A stretch of 17,542 nucleotides of DNA from Bacteroidota bacterium (GTDB taxonomy: Bacteria; Bacteroidota; Ignavibacteria; Ignavibacteriales; Melioribacteraceae): contig JAKAMS010000010.1 of assembly GCA_021812745.1 (NCBI GenBank), forward strand, positions 1-17,542, written 5' to 3'. Shown piece after piece: positions 1-7,234 of the stretch. The translations under genes were made by a program, and so were the position numbers. Each line of letters begins with the position of its first letter. Within the stretch, counting starts at the first letter, position 1. The notes below the pieces were generated by a model. The model searched no databases and was not told the origin of the DNA. It worked only from the letters and a program-made list of their open reading frames with translations.

Positions 1-287
1 TGCAAAGAAGAAATAACCTGACCTATAAAATCCGGAAAGCCGGGAGTATCAAGTATATTAATTTTTGTGCTGTTCCATTCAACATGAAGAGGCGAAGCGG
101 CAATCGAAATTCTTTTTTCAATTTCGTTTGCATTAAAATCTGAAGTAGTATTTCCCTCTTCAACTTTTCCAATACGATTTATTTCTCCTCCGGTGAACAA
201 AAGAATTTCTGAAATCGTAGTTTTACCACTTCCTCCGTGACCCACAAGCGCTATGTTTCTAATAGCTTCTGCATTATACTCTTTCAA
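1..287 (-). CDS. Elongation factor G-like GTPase (FusA2 type), N-terminal part, cut by window edge
   Basis: The first 95 codons of a translational GTPase are present; the rest lies beyond base 1. The start is TTG at 287-285, because an in-frame TAA lies just upstream and AGGAG sits 8 nt before the TTG. The protein shows a P-loop (GHGGSGKT, residues 16-23), a switch-I-like stretch (TTSDFNANEIEKRISI) and the G3 box DTPGF near residue 80. Canonical EF-G has a different switch I (RGITI type) and DTPGH in G3, so this looks like the EF-G paralogue group (FusA2/EF-G-like) rather than the housekeeping translocase. It lies 31 bp downstream of the DUF948-like gene and is probably the last gene of that operon. 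Family call is firm; the subgroup is an inference. Confidence 0.85.
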   Translation of the reverse strand, partial: MKEYNAEAIRNIALVGHGGSGKTTISEILLFTGGEINRIGKVEEGNTTSDFNANEIEKRISIAASPLHVEWNSTKINILDTPGFPDFIGQVISSL

Positions 288-318
288 GATAGATTCTCCT
301 TATTTGAACAAGAAAAAA

Positions 319-699
319 TTACCTACGTTTAAATGCATTCCAAAAAGCTGAGGCGCCTTTTGTAAATGCTTTGATGTTTTTGATAAGATCTTTGGCAGGA
401 TACTCAACATCGCGAAAATTCTTTAGAGAAGTGAGACCTGAAATACGTTCCCGTATTTTTTTTATTGATAAATCAATTTCATCCCAGTAGTATTCAACTT
501 CCGAAACAATGCGGTTTACTTTACGGGTTACCCCTCCTAAGTTTTCTATTATTTCATCTGTTTTTTGTACAAACTCGTGAACATCTTTACGAACAGCTTC
601 CACATTTTCCGTAATTCTCTTCAAATAAACGATAGCAAAAATACATAACGCAGAAGCGGACAAAATTAAAATGATAAGAAGTACATCAATTATACTCAT
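319..699 (-). CDS. DUF948-like single-pass membrane protein
   Basis: A 126-residue protein with one N-terminal membrane helix (residues about 4-25: IDVLLIILILSASALCIFAI) followed by a charged helical region (about 27-90) likely to form a coiled coil, with repeated K/R/E/D heptad-like spacing. This layout fits the DUF948 family of small membrane-anchored proteins, which is often found beside YtxH-domain genes. The stop of the upstream YtxH-like gene is only 6 bp away, so the two are almost certainly cotranscribed. Molecular role is not known. The last 40 residues are basic and less conserved-looking. Confidence 0.75.
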   Translation of the reverse strand: MSIIDVLLIILILSASALCIFAIVYLKRITENVEAVRKDVHEFVQKTDEIIENLGGVTRKVNRIVSEVEYYWDEIDLSIKKIRERISGLTSLKNFRDVEYPAKDLIKNIKAFTKGASAFWNAFKRR

Positions 700-705
700 A
701 AAATT

Positions 706-1125
706 TTACGCATCCTTCTCGGTTTTATACGCATCCATACCCGCCTTAATTGCTGTTTTCAAACGTTCACTCTCTTTTTCAATTTTTTCTTTTCCAAGAT
801 GAGCAACATTGCCTGCTTTGTCTTTTGCTTCGCTTAATATTTTTTCTGCTTCATCTAAAAGAGTATCTACTTTTTCTTTAGTCTCAGCCACCAATTTTTC
901 GGATTTTTTTTTACCCTCATTTATTAGTTGAGAAGCTTTGTCTTTGGCTTTCGAGATATACTCATCAGCATCTTCAATTAAATCTTGCGATTTATTTTTA
1001 ATATCTTCCCGCAATTCTTTACCGGATTTTGGTGCATAAAGAAGTGCAATAATTGAACCTACTGCTGCGCCTGTAAGGAAACCAATCAGCAATCCTTTTC
1101 CCATTCCACTTTCTTCATTCTGCAT
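706..1125 (-). CDS. YtxH-domain protein
   Basis: A 139-residue protein beginning with a glycine/alanine-rich membrane segment (residues about 8-30: GKGLLIGFLTGAAVGSIIAL) directly followed by LLYAPKSGKELRE, the signature of the YtxH family (related to general-stress proteins of Firmicutes). The remainder is a long, Lys/Glu/Ala-rich helix with LEA-like or apolipoprotein-like repeats (KAKDKA, EAKDKA). The start ATG (1125-1123) has GGAGGA upstream. It is the first gene of a minus-strand operon with the DUF948-like gene and the EF-G paralogue. A role in envelope stress is an inference from the family only. Confidence 0.85.
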   Translation of the reverse strand: MQNEESGMGKGLLIGFLTGAAVGSIIALLYAPKSGKELREDIKNKSQDLIEDADEYISKAKDKASQLINEGKKKSEKLVAETKEKVDTLLDEAEKILSEAKDKAGNVAHLGKEKIEKESERLKTAIKAGMDAYKTEKDA

Positions 1126-1160
1126 AATAATCCTCCATCGTTTTTATTTGAACTGGTGCT

Positions 1161-1189
1161 AAAATATATACAGCGGGTTCTAAAATCAA
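1161..1189 (-). promoter_or_regulatory. Candidate sigma-70-type promoter of the YtxH operon
   Basis: On the minus strand TTGATT (1189-1184) is followed by a 17-bp spacer and TATTTT (1166-1161); an overlapping TATATT is also present. It lies about 36 bp upstream of the YtxH start. Pattern match only. Confidence 0.4.
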
Positions 1190-1259
1190 GGATAGAAAGA
1201 TTAAGATGTTAATTGTTATGAACGAGTGTTAACAGGAACAATTAATAATTGAAAATAAA

Positions 1260-1381
1260 GAATTGAGAACCTGCCTGCCGCAGGTAAAATTGGGAATTGG
1301 TTTAAATAATTATTTCCTCAAAAAGATCGGCTTTAATTTGTGATTATACATTCCAAATTCGCAATTCTAAATTCTCAATTT
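1260..1381. repeat. Imperfect inverted repeat with internal GC-rich palindrome
   Basis: The outer arms are AATTGAGAA (1261-1269) and TTCTCAATT (1372-1380), an exact 9-bp match. Inner arms AATTGGGAATTGG (1288-1300) and CCAAATTCGCAATT (1353-1366) match with one substitution and one gap. Within the left side, ACCTGC (1269-1274) and GCAGGT (1280-1285) form a 6-bp stem with a 5-nt loop, absent from the right arm. The arrangement resembles interspersed palindromic repeats of Bacteroidota-group genomes. Whether it is a repeat family can only be told by genome search. Confidence 0.5.
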
Positions 1382-1411
1382 GATTACAGAATATGCCCAT
1401 TGAATGCCATA

Positions 1412-1432
1412 GCTCAGTGAAAATCACTGAGC
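1412..1432. repeat. Perfect 9-bp hairpin (GCTCAGTGA-aaa-TCACTGAGC)
   Basis: A perfect inverted repeat with a 3-nt loop lies 48 bp downstream of the SpoVG-like stop. A T-run is missing on both strands, so it is not a canonical intrinsic terminator. The left arm with its flank (AGCTCAGTGAAAA, 1411-1423) is repeated with one change as AGCTCAATGAAAA at 1436-1448. Confidence 0.6.
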
Positions 1433-1480
1433 CACAGCTCAATGAAAAACCAATTTGTTGTATCATGAGAGACTTCTTTA

Positions 1481-1735
1481 CTACTTCTTTGCTTTGTTAT
1501 ACTCCTCTATGGCAAGTTTTTCTAATGAGGATTTCATTTCCTTCGGAAGAATAACAGATTCATAATACTTTCCATCTTTCCCTTTTTGATCCGGCGGCGA
1601 GATAAACAAACCATTTGCGCCGTTGACAAGACGAAATCCTTTAATAACGATTTCATCGGGTGTTTGGATGTCGAAGAAAGCAGCCATCTTTCCGCTTTCT
1701 TTTTTTTCTAACGGATTCATACGAACAATTTTCAT
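1481..1735 (-). CDS. SpoVG-like protein
   Basis: An 84-residue protein that fits the SpoVG family along its length: an N-terminal strand region (MKIVRMNPLEKKESGKMAAFFDI), a central IVIKGFRLVNGANGLFISPP that matches the family's hallmark NGLFIxMP region, then a C-terminal helix (SLEKLAIEEYNKAKK). SpoVG proteins are small dimeric regulators; in Firmicutes they bind nucleic acid and affect septation and virulence genes. No sporulation role is expected here. A strong ribosome binding site (AAAGGAGA) lies just upstream of the ATG. It is monocistronic, preceded by more than 500 bp of non-coding DNA that holds a structured-RNA candidate on the same strand. The family call rests on motif recognition only. 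Confidence 0.8.
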   Translation of the reverse strand: MKIVRMNPLEKKESGKMAAFFDIQTPDEIVIKGFRLVNGANGLFISPPDQKGKDGKYYESVILPKEMKSSLEKLAIEEYNKAKK

Positions 1736-1944
1736 ATAGGTCTCCTTTCTAATGAAATTGTTTTAAAATGATTTGGTAACATCACTTTGGAATACAGCAA
1801 TTAGAAAACGTCAATCATAAATTCTTCAAATGAAATGAACAGATATAGAAATATATTACTCTGTCACCAAGTCATATTTGGACAATAAGATTACCGGAGA
1901 ACCGAAGTGAAGGATTGTGTAAAATAAACTTGAGAGGGAAAACT

Positions 1945-2006
1945 GTAATTAATCCCGCCGAACGGTACCCGGCGATCTCTAAAGAGAGAACCACCGCATT
2001 AATTAC
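1945..2006 (-). ncRNA. Candidate structured RNA (three-way-junction-like), possibly a leader or sRNA
   Basis: A perfect 9-bp closing stem GTAATTAAT (1945-1953) with ATTAATTAC (1998-2006) encloses two further stems: CGCCG (1956-1960) with CGGCG (1970-1974), and TCTCT (1976-1980) with AGAGA (1985-1989). The GC-rich core contrasts with the AT-rich surroundings. The strand is inferred: the only nearby gene downstream is the SpoVG-like gene on the minus strand, about 210 nt away. I do not recognise a known riboswitch or Rfam class. It could also be a DNA-level palindrome. Confidence 0.4.
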
Positions 2007-2118
2007 TCGCTAAAAATTTGCTTTACTATTTAGAACAACCGCTCGTAAGTTAATATTTCAGTTAAAAAATTCAAAATATTTTTTGAGTTGTGAAAATCCG
2101 GTTGGGCTTGCATGATGG

Positions 2119-2151
2119 AAAAAAGAGACGACCCGTAGAAGATCGTCTCTT
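2119..2151 (-). terminator. Intrinsic terminator downstream of isocitrate dehydrogenase
   Basis: On the minus strand AAGAGACGA (2151-2143) and TCGTCTCTT (2131-2123) form a perfect 9-bp stem with an 11-nt loop, ending in a run of six T (2124-2119). It lies about 120 bp beyond the icd stop. Confidence 0.75.
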
Positions 2152-2223
2152 CAAAAATTAATTATTGATCTGCAAAAAATCTCAACAGTTGCGTTTGACT
2201 GATACTTTTATCAAAAGGAAAAA

Positions 2224-2254
2224 TAAATAAATGGACATATGGATGATTCCATTT
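2224..2254 (-). terminator. Weak hairpin just after isocitrate dehydrogenase
   Basis: AAATGGA (2254-2248) and TCCATTT (2235-2229) form a 7-bp stem on the minus strand, followed by a T-rich ATTTATTTTT stretch. It is AT-rich and weaker than the terminator at 2119-2151. Confidence 0.35.
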
Positions 2255-2272
2255 GCTCATTTAATATGTTTT

Positions 2273-4498
2273 TTACATTTCATCAATAATTTTGTTAAAA
2301 GTTTTACTTGGTCTCATTACTTCATTTGCCATTTTATCATCAGGCATGTAATACCCGCCAATATCAGCAGATTTTCCTTGTACAGAGATTAATTCATCAA
2401 CAATTTTGTTTTCATTAGCGCTAATTTCATCAGCCATTTTAGTAAAACGAGCTTTCATTTCAGAATCTAAATTTTGCTCTGCCAATGCCAATGCCCAATA
2501 ATAAGCAAGGTAGAATGAACTACCGCGGTTATCAATTTCATTTACTTTGCGGGAAGGATACCGTGAATTTTCCAAATATTTGCCGGTTGCTTTATCGAGC
2601 GTATCGGCAAGAATTCTAGCTTTCATGTTTCCTGACTTATCGGCTATCATTTCCAAAGATGGGACTAAAGCGCAGTACTCACCCAACGAATCCCATCGCA
2701 GATGATTTTCTTTTAACAATTGTTGAACATGCTTTGGCGCTGAACCGCCTGCTCCAGTTTCAAATAATCCGCCACCATTTAATAACGGAACAATTGAAAG
2801 CATTCGAGCACTTGTACCCAATTCAAGAATTGGAAATAAGTCTGTTAAATAATCACGCAATACATTTCCAGTTACAGAAATTGTATCTAATCCTTTTCGT
2901 GATCTCTCTAAAGTATATTTCATAGCATCAACGGGATTTAAGATTTTTATTTCTAAACCTGTGATATCATTTTCCGGTAAATATTTATTTACCTTAGCAA
3001 TAATTTCTCTATCATGAGCTCTTTTTTCATCAAGCCAGAAAATTGCCGGCGAACCGCTTGCTTTAGCTCTTCTCACAGCAAGTTTTACCCAATCTTTAAT
3101 CGCTTCATCTTTAGCCTGGCACATTCTGAAAATATCACCAGTTTCAACTTTTTGCTCAAGTAGCACTTCATTGTTCGAATTTACAACATGAATAATTCCA
3201 TTTCCCTTTGCTTCAAAAGTTTTATCATGAGAGCCATACTCTTCAGCTTTCTGGGCCATCAAACCGACATTTGAAACCGCGCCCATTGTCGCTGGATCGA
3301 ACTGCCCGTGAGTTTGTGCATTTTCAATAATTTCTTGATAAATAGTCGCATAACAACGATCCGGAATCATTGCAATGCAATCTTGAAGTTCATCTTTACG
3401 GTTCCACATTTTGCCTCCATCACGCACAACATTAGGCATAGATGCATCAACTATTACATCGTTAGGAACATGCAGATTTGTTTTCCCTGTTCTTGAATCA
3501 ACCATAGCCAGTTCAGGATTTGTCTCATATACTTTATTAATTGCCGCTTCAATTTCAATTCTTTTTTCTTCCGGCAGTTTTTTTAGTTTTTCCAACACAT
3601 CCATCAATCCATTATTTACATTTGCACCAATTTCATTCAACAGATCTGAATATTTATCAAGTGCTTCTTTGAAATAAACAGACACAGCATGCCCAAACAT
3701 AATTGGGTCGGAAATTTTCATCATTGTTGCTTTTAGATGAAGTGATAGAAGCACATTATCTTTTTTTGCATTCTCTATTTGTTCAGAATAAAATTTTCTT
3801 AACTCTTTCACATTCATTATCGAAGTATCAATCACCTCGCCGGCAAGTAATTTCAATTTTTCTTTTAGTATTGTGGCGTTTCCCGAAGAATCAACAAATT
3901 CAATTCTTACGTTATCATCATTTTGAAGCGTAGTTGATTTTTCGGTTCCATAAAAATCATTTTGCTGCATATGAGCAACCCTTGTTTTAGAACCAGATTG
4001 AGGCCAAGGTTTCATCATCTTATGTGGGTATTTTTGAGCAAATTTTTTCACAGAGGCAGATGCTCTTCTATCAGCGTTACCTTCACGTAAAACCGGGTTT
4101 ACCGCGGATCCTAAAATTTTTGCATACCGATTCTTGATCAATTTTTCTTCTTCCGTTTTAGGTTCTTCGGGATAGTCTGGAATTTTATAACCTTTCCCTT
4201 TCAATTCCTTGATCGCTTCATGAAGTTGAGGAATAGACGCGCTAATGTTAGGTAGCTTAATAATATTAGCTTCAGGAGTTTTAGCAAGTTCTCCTAATTC
4301 GGTTAGATAATCTGGAATTTTTTGTGCTTCAGTTAAAAATTCCGGAAAAGCTGCAATAATTCTTCCTGCCAAGGAAATATCTTTCTGTTCAATTTCAATT
4401 CCGGTCCCTTTTACAAATGATTTTAGAACAGGAAGAAAACAATACGAAGCTAAAGCAGGAGCTTCATCAATTTTTGTCCAAATAATTTTTGTTGTCAT
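2273..4498 (-). CDS. icd: Isocitrate dehydrogenase, NADP-dependent, monomeric type
   Basis: At 741 residues it has the usual size of the monomeric isocitrate dehydrogenase family (about 735-745), which oxidises isocitrate to 2-oxoglutarate with NADP in the TCA cycle (or works in reverse in reductive TCA organisms such as Chlorobium). Family landmarks are [12 protein letters not shown] at the N-terminus, [13 protein letters not shown] (about 144-156), [13 protein letters not shown], the Asp/Arg-rich region [20 protein letters not shown] (about 360-380), [15 protein letters not shown], and [24 protein letters not shown]. No frameshift or gap is evident. It is followed by candidate terminators. 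Maf lies 120 bp upstream on the same strand. A second, unrelated-type isocitrate/isopropylmalate dehydrogenase lies at the other end of the window. Confidence 0.96.
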   Translation of the reverse strand: MTTKIIWTKIDEAPALASYCFLPVLKSFVKGTGIEIEQKDISLAGRIIAAFPEFLTEAQKIPDYLTELGELAKTPEANIIKLPNISASIPQLHEAIKELKGKGYKIPDYPEEPKTEEEKLIKNRYAKILGSAVNPVLREGNADRRASASVKKFAQKYPHKMMKPWPQSGSKTRVAHMQQNDFYGTEKSTTLQNDDNVRIEFVDSSGNATILKEKLKLLAGEVIDTSIMNVKELRKFYSEQIENAKKDNVLLSLHLKATMMKISDPIMFGHAVSVYFKEALDKYSDLLNEIGANVNNGLMDVLEKLKKLPEEKRIEIEAAINKVYETNPELAMVDSRTGKTNLHVPNDVIVDASMPNVVRDGGKMWNRKDELQDCIAMIPDRCYATIYQEIIENAQTHGQFDPATMGAVSNVGLMAQKAEEYGSHDKTFEAKGNGIIHVVNSNNEVLLEQKVETGDIFRMCQAKDEAIKDWVKLAVRRAKASGSPAIFWLDEKRAHDREIIAKVNKYLPENDITGLEIKILNPVDAMKYTLERSRKGLDTISVTGNVLRDYLTDLFPILELGTSARMLSIVPLLNGGGLFETGAGGSAPKHVQQLLKENHLRWDSLGEYCALVPSLEMIADKSGNMKARILADTLDKATGKYLENSRYPSRKVNEIDNRGSSFYLAYYWALALAEQNLDSEMKARFTKMADEISANENKIVDELISVQGKSADIGGYYMPDDKMANEVMRPSKTFNKIIDEM

Positions 4499-4583
4499 CT
4501 AATTTTTCCATTGGTTATAAAAAAATTTTATTTAATGATTTTATCTGAAAAAACAATTCTGTAATATTTCAATCATAGGAAAA

Positions 4584-4612
4584 ATAAAAAAAAGTTTCTC
4601 TATTTACTTTTT
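4584..4612 (-). terminator. AT-rich hairpin after maf
   Basis: On the minus strand AAAAAGT (4612-4606) and ACTTTTT (4595-4589) form a 7-bp stem followed directly by a T-rich run. It starts 7 bp after the maf stop. Low GC makes it a weak terminator. Confidence 0.4.
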
Positions 4613-4618
4613 CACAAT

Positions 4619-5197
4619 TTATAAAATTTTTAAAAGTGACTGATATAAATTTGCTAACGGAAGACCGACAACATTATAGTAACAACCGTCAATACGTTTG
4701 ACAAAAACAGCGCCGAAATCATCTTGAATACCATAGGCGCCGGCTTTATCCATAGGACTTCCGGTTTTTATATAATCATTAATTTCTTGAGGAGATAATT
4801 CTCTGAAAGTAACTTCCGTTTTTTCATAATCAGCAACATATTTTTTGTTATCTAAATTCTTTATAACAAATCCGGTATAGACAGAGTGAGTCTTTCCGCT
4901 AAGTTTGGACAAAATTCTAAAAGCATCTTTTTCATCTTTTGGTTTGCCTATGACCTCTTTGTTCATGACAACAATGGTATCGGCAGTAATAACAATTCCA
5001 TTTTTAATTTTTGTTATGGCAGCATCGGATTTATGAAGAGCAAGACGTTTTACTGTTTGAATCGGATGTTCTCCATTTAAAATCTCTTCATGCAAATCAA
5101 CCGAAAAAGAACTGAATTTAAGCCCGAGTTGTTTTAATAATTTTCTTCTGCGAGGAGACTTGGAGGCAAGGTATATTTTTGATTTAGTTATAAGCAT
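4619..5197 (-). CDS. maf: Maf family nucleoside triphosphate pyrophosphatase
   Basis: A 192-residue protein with the full set of Maf landmarks: LASKSPRRRKLLKQLGL at residues 10-26 (the SxSPRR nucleotide-binding loop), ITADTIVV (about 70-77, catalytic Asp), IGKPKDEKDA (about 82-91), LSGKTHSVYTGF (about 98-109) and a C-terminal YYNVVGLPLANLYQSL. Maf enzymes hydrolyse dTTP/UTP or modified nucleotides to monophosphates, cleaning the nucleotide pool; some also affect septum formation. The SPRR loop and general layout favour the dTTP/UTP (YhdE-like) group, which is an inference. No obvious Shine-Dalgarno site precedes the ATG. It lies 54 bp downstream of the FnIII-like gene on the same strand. Confidence 0.93.
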   Translation of the reverse strand: MLITKSKIYLASKSPRRRKLLKQLGLKFSSFSVDLHEEILNGEHPIQTVKRLALHKSDAAITKIKNGIVITADTIVVMNKEVIGKPKDEKDAFRILSKLSGKTHSVYTGFVIKNLDNKKYVADYEKTEVTFRELSPQEINDYIKTGSPMDKAGAYGIQDDFGAVFVKRIDGCYYNVVGLPLANLYQSLLKIL

Positions 5198-5251
5198 GAA
5201 ATCTATAAGATTTGAAATTTGGCTTGGAATGAATTTGAATGAAGAACAATC

Positions 5252-5653
5252 TTAGCGGAACAATGCTTTTATACTTCCCCACGTTCTTTTAACACTTGAA
5301 ATACCGTTGTTGTGCATTACACTAACTTCGCCAGAGTATGATGTTGTTCCGTCGTTATCAACTATTTTTAATTTGTATACATACAGTTGACCCGATGTTT
5401 TAAAAGCTGTTTGGTCAACGTATTCATACGTACGGTCATTCTTAGGATAAACATTCCCAATTTCAACATATCCGCCGTTAACAGTTTTACGCAAAACAAC
5501 AAAATAATTGAGGTTGGTTTCCGAATTAGTATCCCAGTTTAGAATAACATTTCCCCCGGAAGATTTTACGGTAAAACTTCTAAGATCAACTCCGGCAAAT
5601 ATTAATCCCGCCGTAATTAGAATCAGAAACGATATGAGATATTTTGTTTTCAT
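5252..5653 (-). CDS. Small secreted protein with one FnIII-like domain
   Basis: A 133-residue protein with a clear signal peptide (MKTKYLISFLILITAGLIFAG, cleavage near residue 20) and a single beta-sandwich-like domain. The region from VDLRSFTVKSSGGNVILNW to YVYKLKIVDNDGTTSYSGEVSV has the fibronectin type III pattern: ILNW in strand B, a FVVLRK strand, and a YxYKLxxxDxDG strand before the last turn. It has no obvious type IX sorting domain; the C-terminus is short and basic (VKRTWGSIKALFR). It probably acts in the periplasm or at the cell surface. I cannot name a specific function. The MATE gene stop lies 55 bp upstream on the same strand. Confidence 0.7.
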   Translation of the reverse strand: MKTKYLISFLILITAGLIFAGVDLRSFTVKSSGGNVILNWDTNSETNLNYFVVLRKTVNGGYVEIGNVYPKNDRTYEYVDQTAFKTSGQLYVYKLKIVDNDGTTSYSGEVSVMHNNGISSVKRTWGSIKALFR

Positions 5654-5708
5654 CTTTTTCTACAGGTCAAATATATTCTTCAAAGACAACTTTGTCAAGT
5701 TATTTATC

Positions 5709-7061
5709 TCATACATGTTTATACTTTTCCCAGTCTCCAAATCTAAATTTGATGAATATTACTAACGCATACAAAACTACGTAGAACGGAAGAGCAGACC
5801 ATGCGCCAATTAATCCAAATTTTAAATAGACACCAAAGAAATAAGCTATCGGAACAAAGACAAACCAGTTTAGCACTACTTCCGAAACCATAACAAAAAG
5901 AGTTTTTCCCATTGCCTGTAATCCATTGGCAAGAACTACTCCAATTGCGTAAAAGATTTGACCAAAACCGGCAATTCGCAAAGCCGGAACAGCAACCTCA
6001 ATTATTCTGGTGTCGTTCGTTAATAATATTAATATCAAACGGGGCGCAAAAATAAATATTAAACCGATGAAGATTGTGTAGATTGTTGCGAGCTTACTGG
6101 TTTCGAATCCATAATGTTTGGCTTGTTTAATATTTTTACTTCCGAGACTATTGCCTACTAAAGTCTGTACAGCAATTCCAAAACCGAAGCAAGGCATTAA
6201 AGAAAATTGTAGCGAGGAAAAAACAATAGTGCTTGCCGCTTGACTATCAGTTCCAATGTGCCCTGTAATGGCGATGAAACTTAAAAAACCTACAAGTATA
6301 AAAATATTTTGAAGAGAAACCGGTAATGAAATTTTTATAATTGATGATGCAATACTCTTAACGAAACGGAAATTTTTGAAATAATGAAATTTATGTCTGA
6401 AAGCCGGGGTCATTGATACAGTCAGATAAAAAATTGCATCGCAAAATGTTGCTATAGTTGAACCTAAACCGGACCCTGCCAAACCCATTCCCTTAATTCC
6501 AAACCCGCCATAAATTAAAATGTAGTTGAAAACAATATTCAAGAAATTAATAAGAACAGCCGAATACATAAATATTTTTGTTTTGCCGATCCCAAAGAAG
6601 AATCCGCGGTACGAGACTGTAATAAGGAAAAAAGGAAGTCCCATAAAACGATAGTGAAGAAATTGCCCTGCATAAAAGCCGACTTTTGGATCAACGGCAA
6701 AAAATCCGGCAATATCGTAAGCAAAGAAAACTACAATAGCAGAAATTACAATACCGATTAGAAAAGAGATAATTAAAGAAGTGTTTAGTACTCTTCCGCA
6801 TTCATCATATTCATTTGCGCCAAATCTGCGTGCAATTAAAACATGTGTACCGGTTGCAAGACTTGAAAACAAGCTGACAACAGCCCAAGTTGCAATGACA
6901 CCAATGCCCATTGCCGCCAAATAATACTCGGCATTGTTCAAACGACCAACCATAGCAGCATCTACAAGTGATACTACCATTTGGGAAGAAAGCCCTGCAA
7001 TTGCTGGAAGTGCAAGTCTAAGTATGTATTTGTGATCTGCGGAGAACAATTTTAATTTCAT
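5709..7061 (-). CDS. MATE family efflux transporter
   Basis: A multidrug-and-toxin-extrusion transporter of 450 residues with about twelve membrane helices arranged as two six-helix halves. The N-terminal half holds LALPAIAGLSSQMVVSLVDA and MVGRLN, typical of MATE proteins (NorM/DinF clade); the start of the second half holds ISLPVSLQNIFILVGFLSF. Such proteins export drugs or metabolites using Na+ or H+ gradients. The ATG at 7061 is chosen over an in-frame TTG at 7070 because the TTG would sit too close to the candidate -10 at 7088-7083. No strong ribosome binding site is visible. The divergent XRE regulator at 7235 may control it, but that is only suggested by position. Confidence 0.92.
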   Translation of the reverse strand: MKLKLFSADHKYILRLALPAIAGLSSQMVVSLVDAAMVGRLNNAEYYLAAMGIGVIATWAVVSLFSSLATGTHVLIARRFGANEYDECGRVLNTSLIISFLIGIVISAIVVFFAYDIAGFFAVDPKVGFYAGQFLHYRFMGLPFFLITVSYRGFFFGIGKTKIFMYSAVLINFLNIVFNYILIYGGFGIKGMGLAGSGLGSTIATFCDAIFYLTVSMTPAFRHKFHYFKNFRFVKSIASSIIKISLPVSLQNIFILVGFLSFIAITGHIGTDSQAASTIVFSSLQFSLMPCFGFGIAVQTLVGNSLGSKNIKQAKHYGFETSKLATIYTIFIGLIFIFAPRLILILLTNDTRIIEVAVPALRIAGFGQIFYAIGVVLANGLQAMGKTLFVMVSEVVLNWFVFVPIAYFFGVYLKFGLIGAWSALPFYVVLYALVIFIKFRFGDWEKYKHV

Positions 7062-7082
7062 ACGGGGCAAAGATATTGAAAT

Positions 7083-7110
7083 ATTATCTACTACAAAACA
7101 CTACTATCAA
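7083..7110 (-). promoter_or_regulatory. Candidate sigma-70-type promoter of the MATE gene
   Basis: On the minus strand TTGATA (7110-7105), a 16-bp spacer and GATAAT (7088-7083), each 5 of 6 to the sigma-70 consensus. It predicts a leader of about 15 nt before the ATG at 7061. Confidence 0.5.
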
Positions 7111-7165
7111 TTTTCATTCAGAATTGCATGTGTATTTTTTGCCCAAGTTGGACTTTAGATTAAAC

Positions 7166-7194
7166 TTGCCTAGAGTAAACATGTTTACTATTTT
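7166..7194 (+). promoter_or_regulatory. Candidate promoter of the XRE regulator, with palindromic operator inside
   Basis: TTGCCT (7166-7171), a 17-bp spacer and TATTTT (7189-7194). The spacer is almost filled by the perfect 16-bp palindrome AGTAAACATGTTTACT (7174-7189), a natural place for a repressor dimer to block transcription. Downstream, TTGCAATAG (7193... 7203) and TTACAATAG (7211-7219) look like related direct repeats. Confidence 0.5.
7174..7189. promoter_or_regulatory. Perfect 16-bp palindrome, likely operator
   Basis: AGTAAACATGTTTACT equals its own reverse complement. It sits 46 bp before the start of the XRE regulator and inside its candidate promoter, as expected for autoregulation. 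It could also serve the divergent MATE gene, whose -35 lies 64 bp away. Confidence 0.6.
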
Positions 7195-7234
7195 GCAATA
7201 GGTAACTGCTTTACAATAGAGGATATGATTAATA

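Larger units (their letters stand above)
1190..1480. other. Non-coding stretch with inverted repeats
   Basis: No credible gene is seen here. It holds the large imperfect inverted repeat at 1260-1381 and the perfect hairpin at 1412-1432, both listed separately. The rest is AT-rich with no recognised motif. Confidence 0.6.
1736..2272. other. Long intergenic region with structured-RNA candidate and terminators
   Basis: No convincing gene is seen in this 537-bp gap. It contains the RNA-like fold at 1945-2006 and two candidate minus-strand terminators downstream of isocitrate dehydrogenase (2119-2151 and 2224-2254). The remainder (1740-1940 and 2010-2110) is AT-rich and could hold the SpoVG-like gene's leader and promoter. 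Confidence 0.6.

Noticed and set aside
1412..1432. Terminator for the SpoVG-like gene
   Set aside because: The stem is strong but there is no T-run after it on either strand.
1945..2006. A known riboswitch such as fluoride, SAM, TPP or cyclic-di-GMP
   Set aside because: None of the conserved core motifs that I know for these classes is present.
2659..3933. Several plus-strand frames of 60-90 codons
   Set aside because: They are antisense to the well-supported isocitrate dehydrogenase and show no domain, start context or composition of their own.
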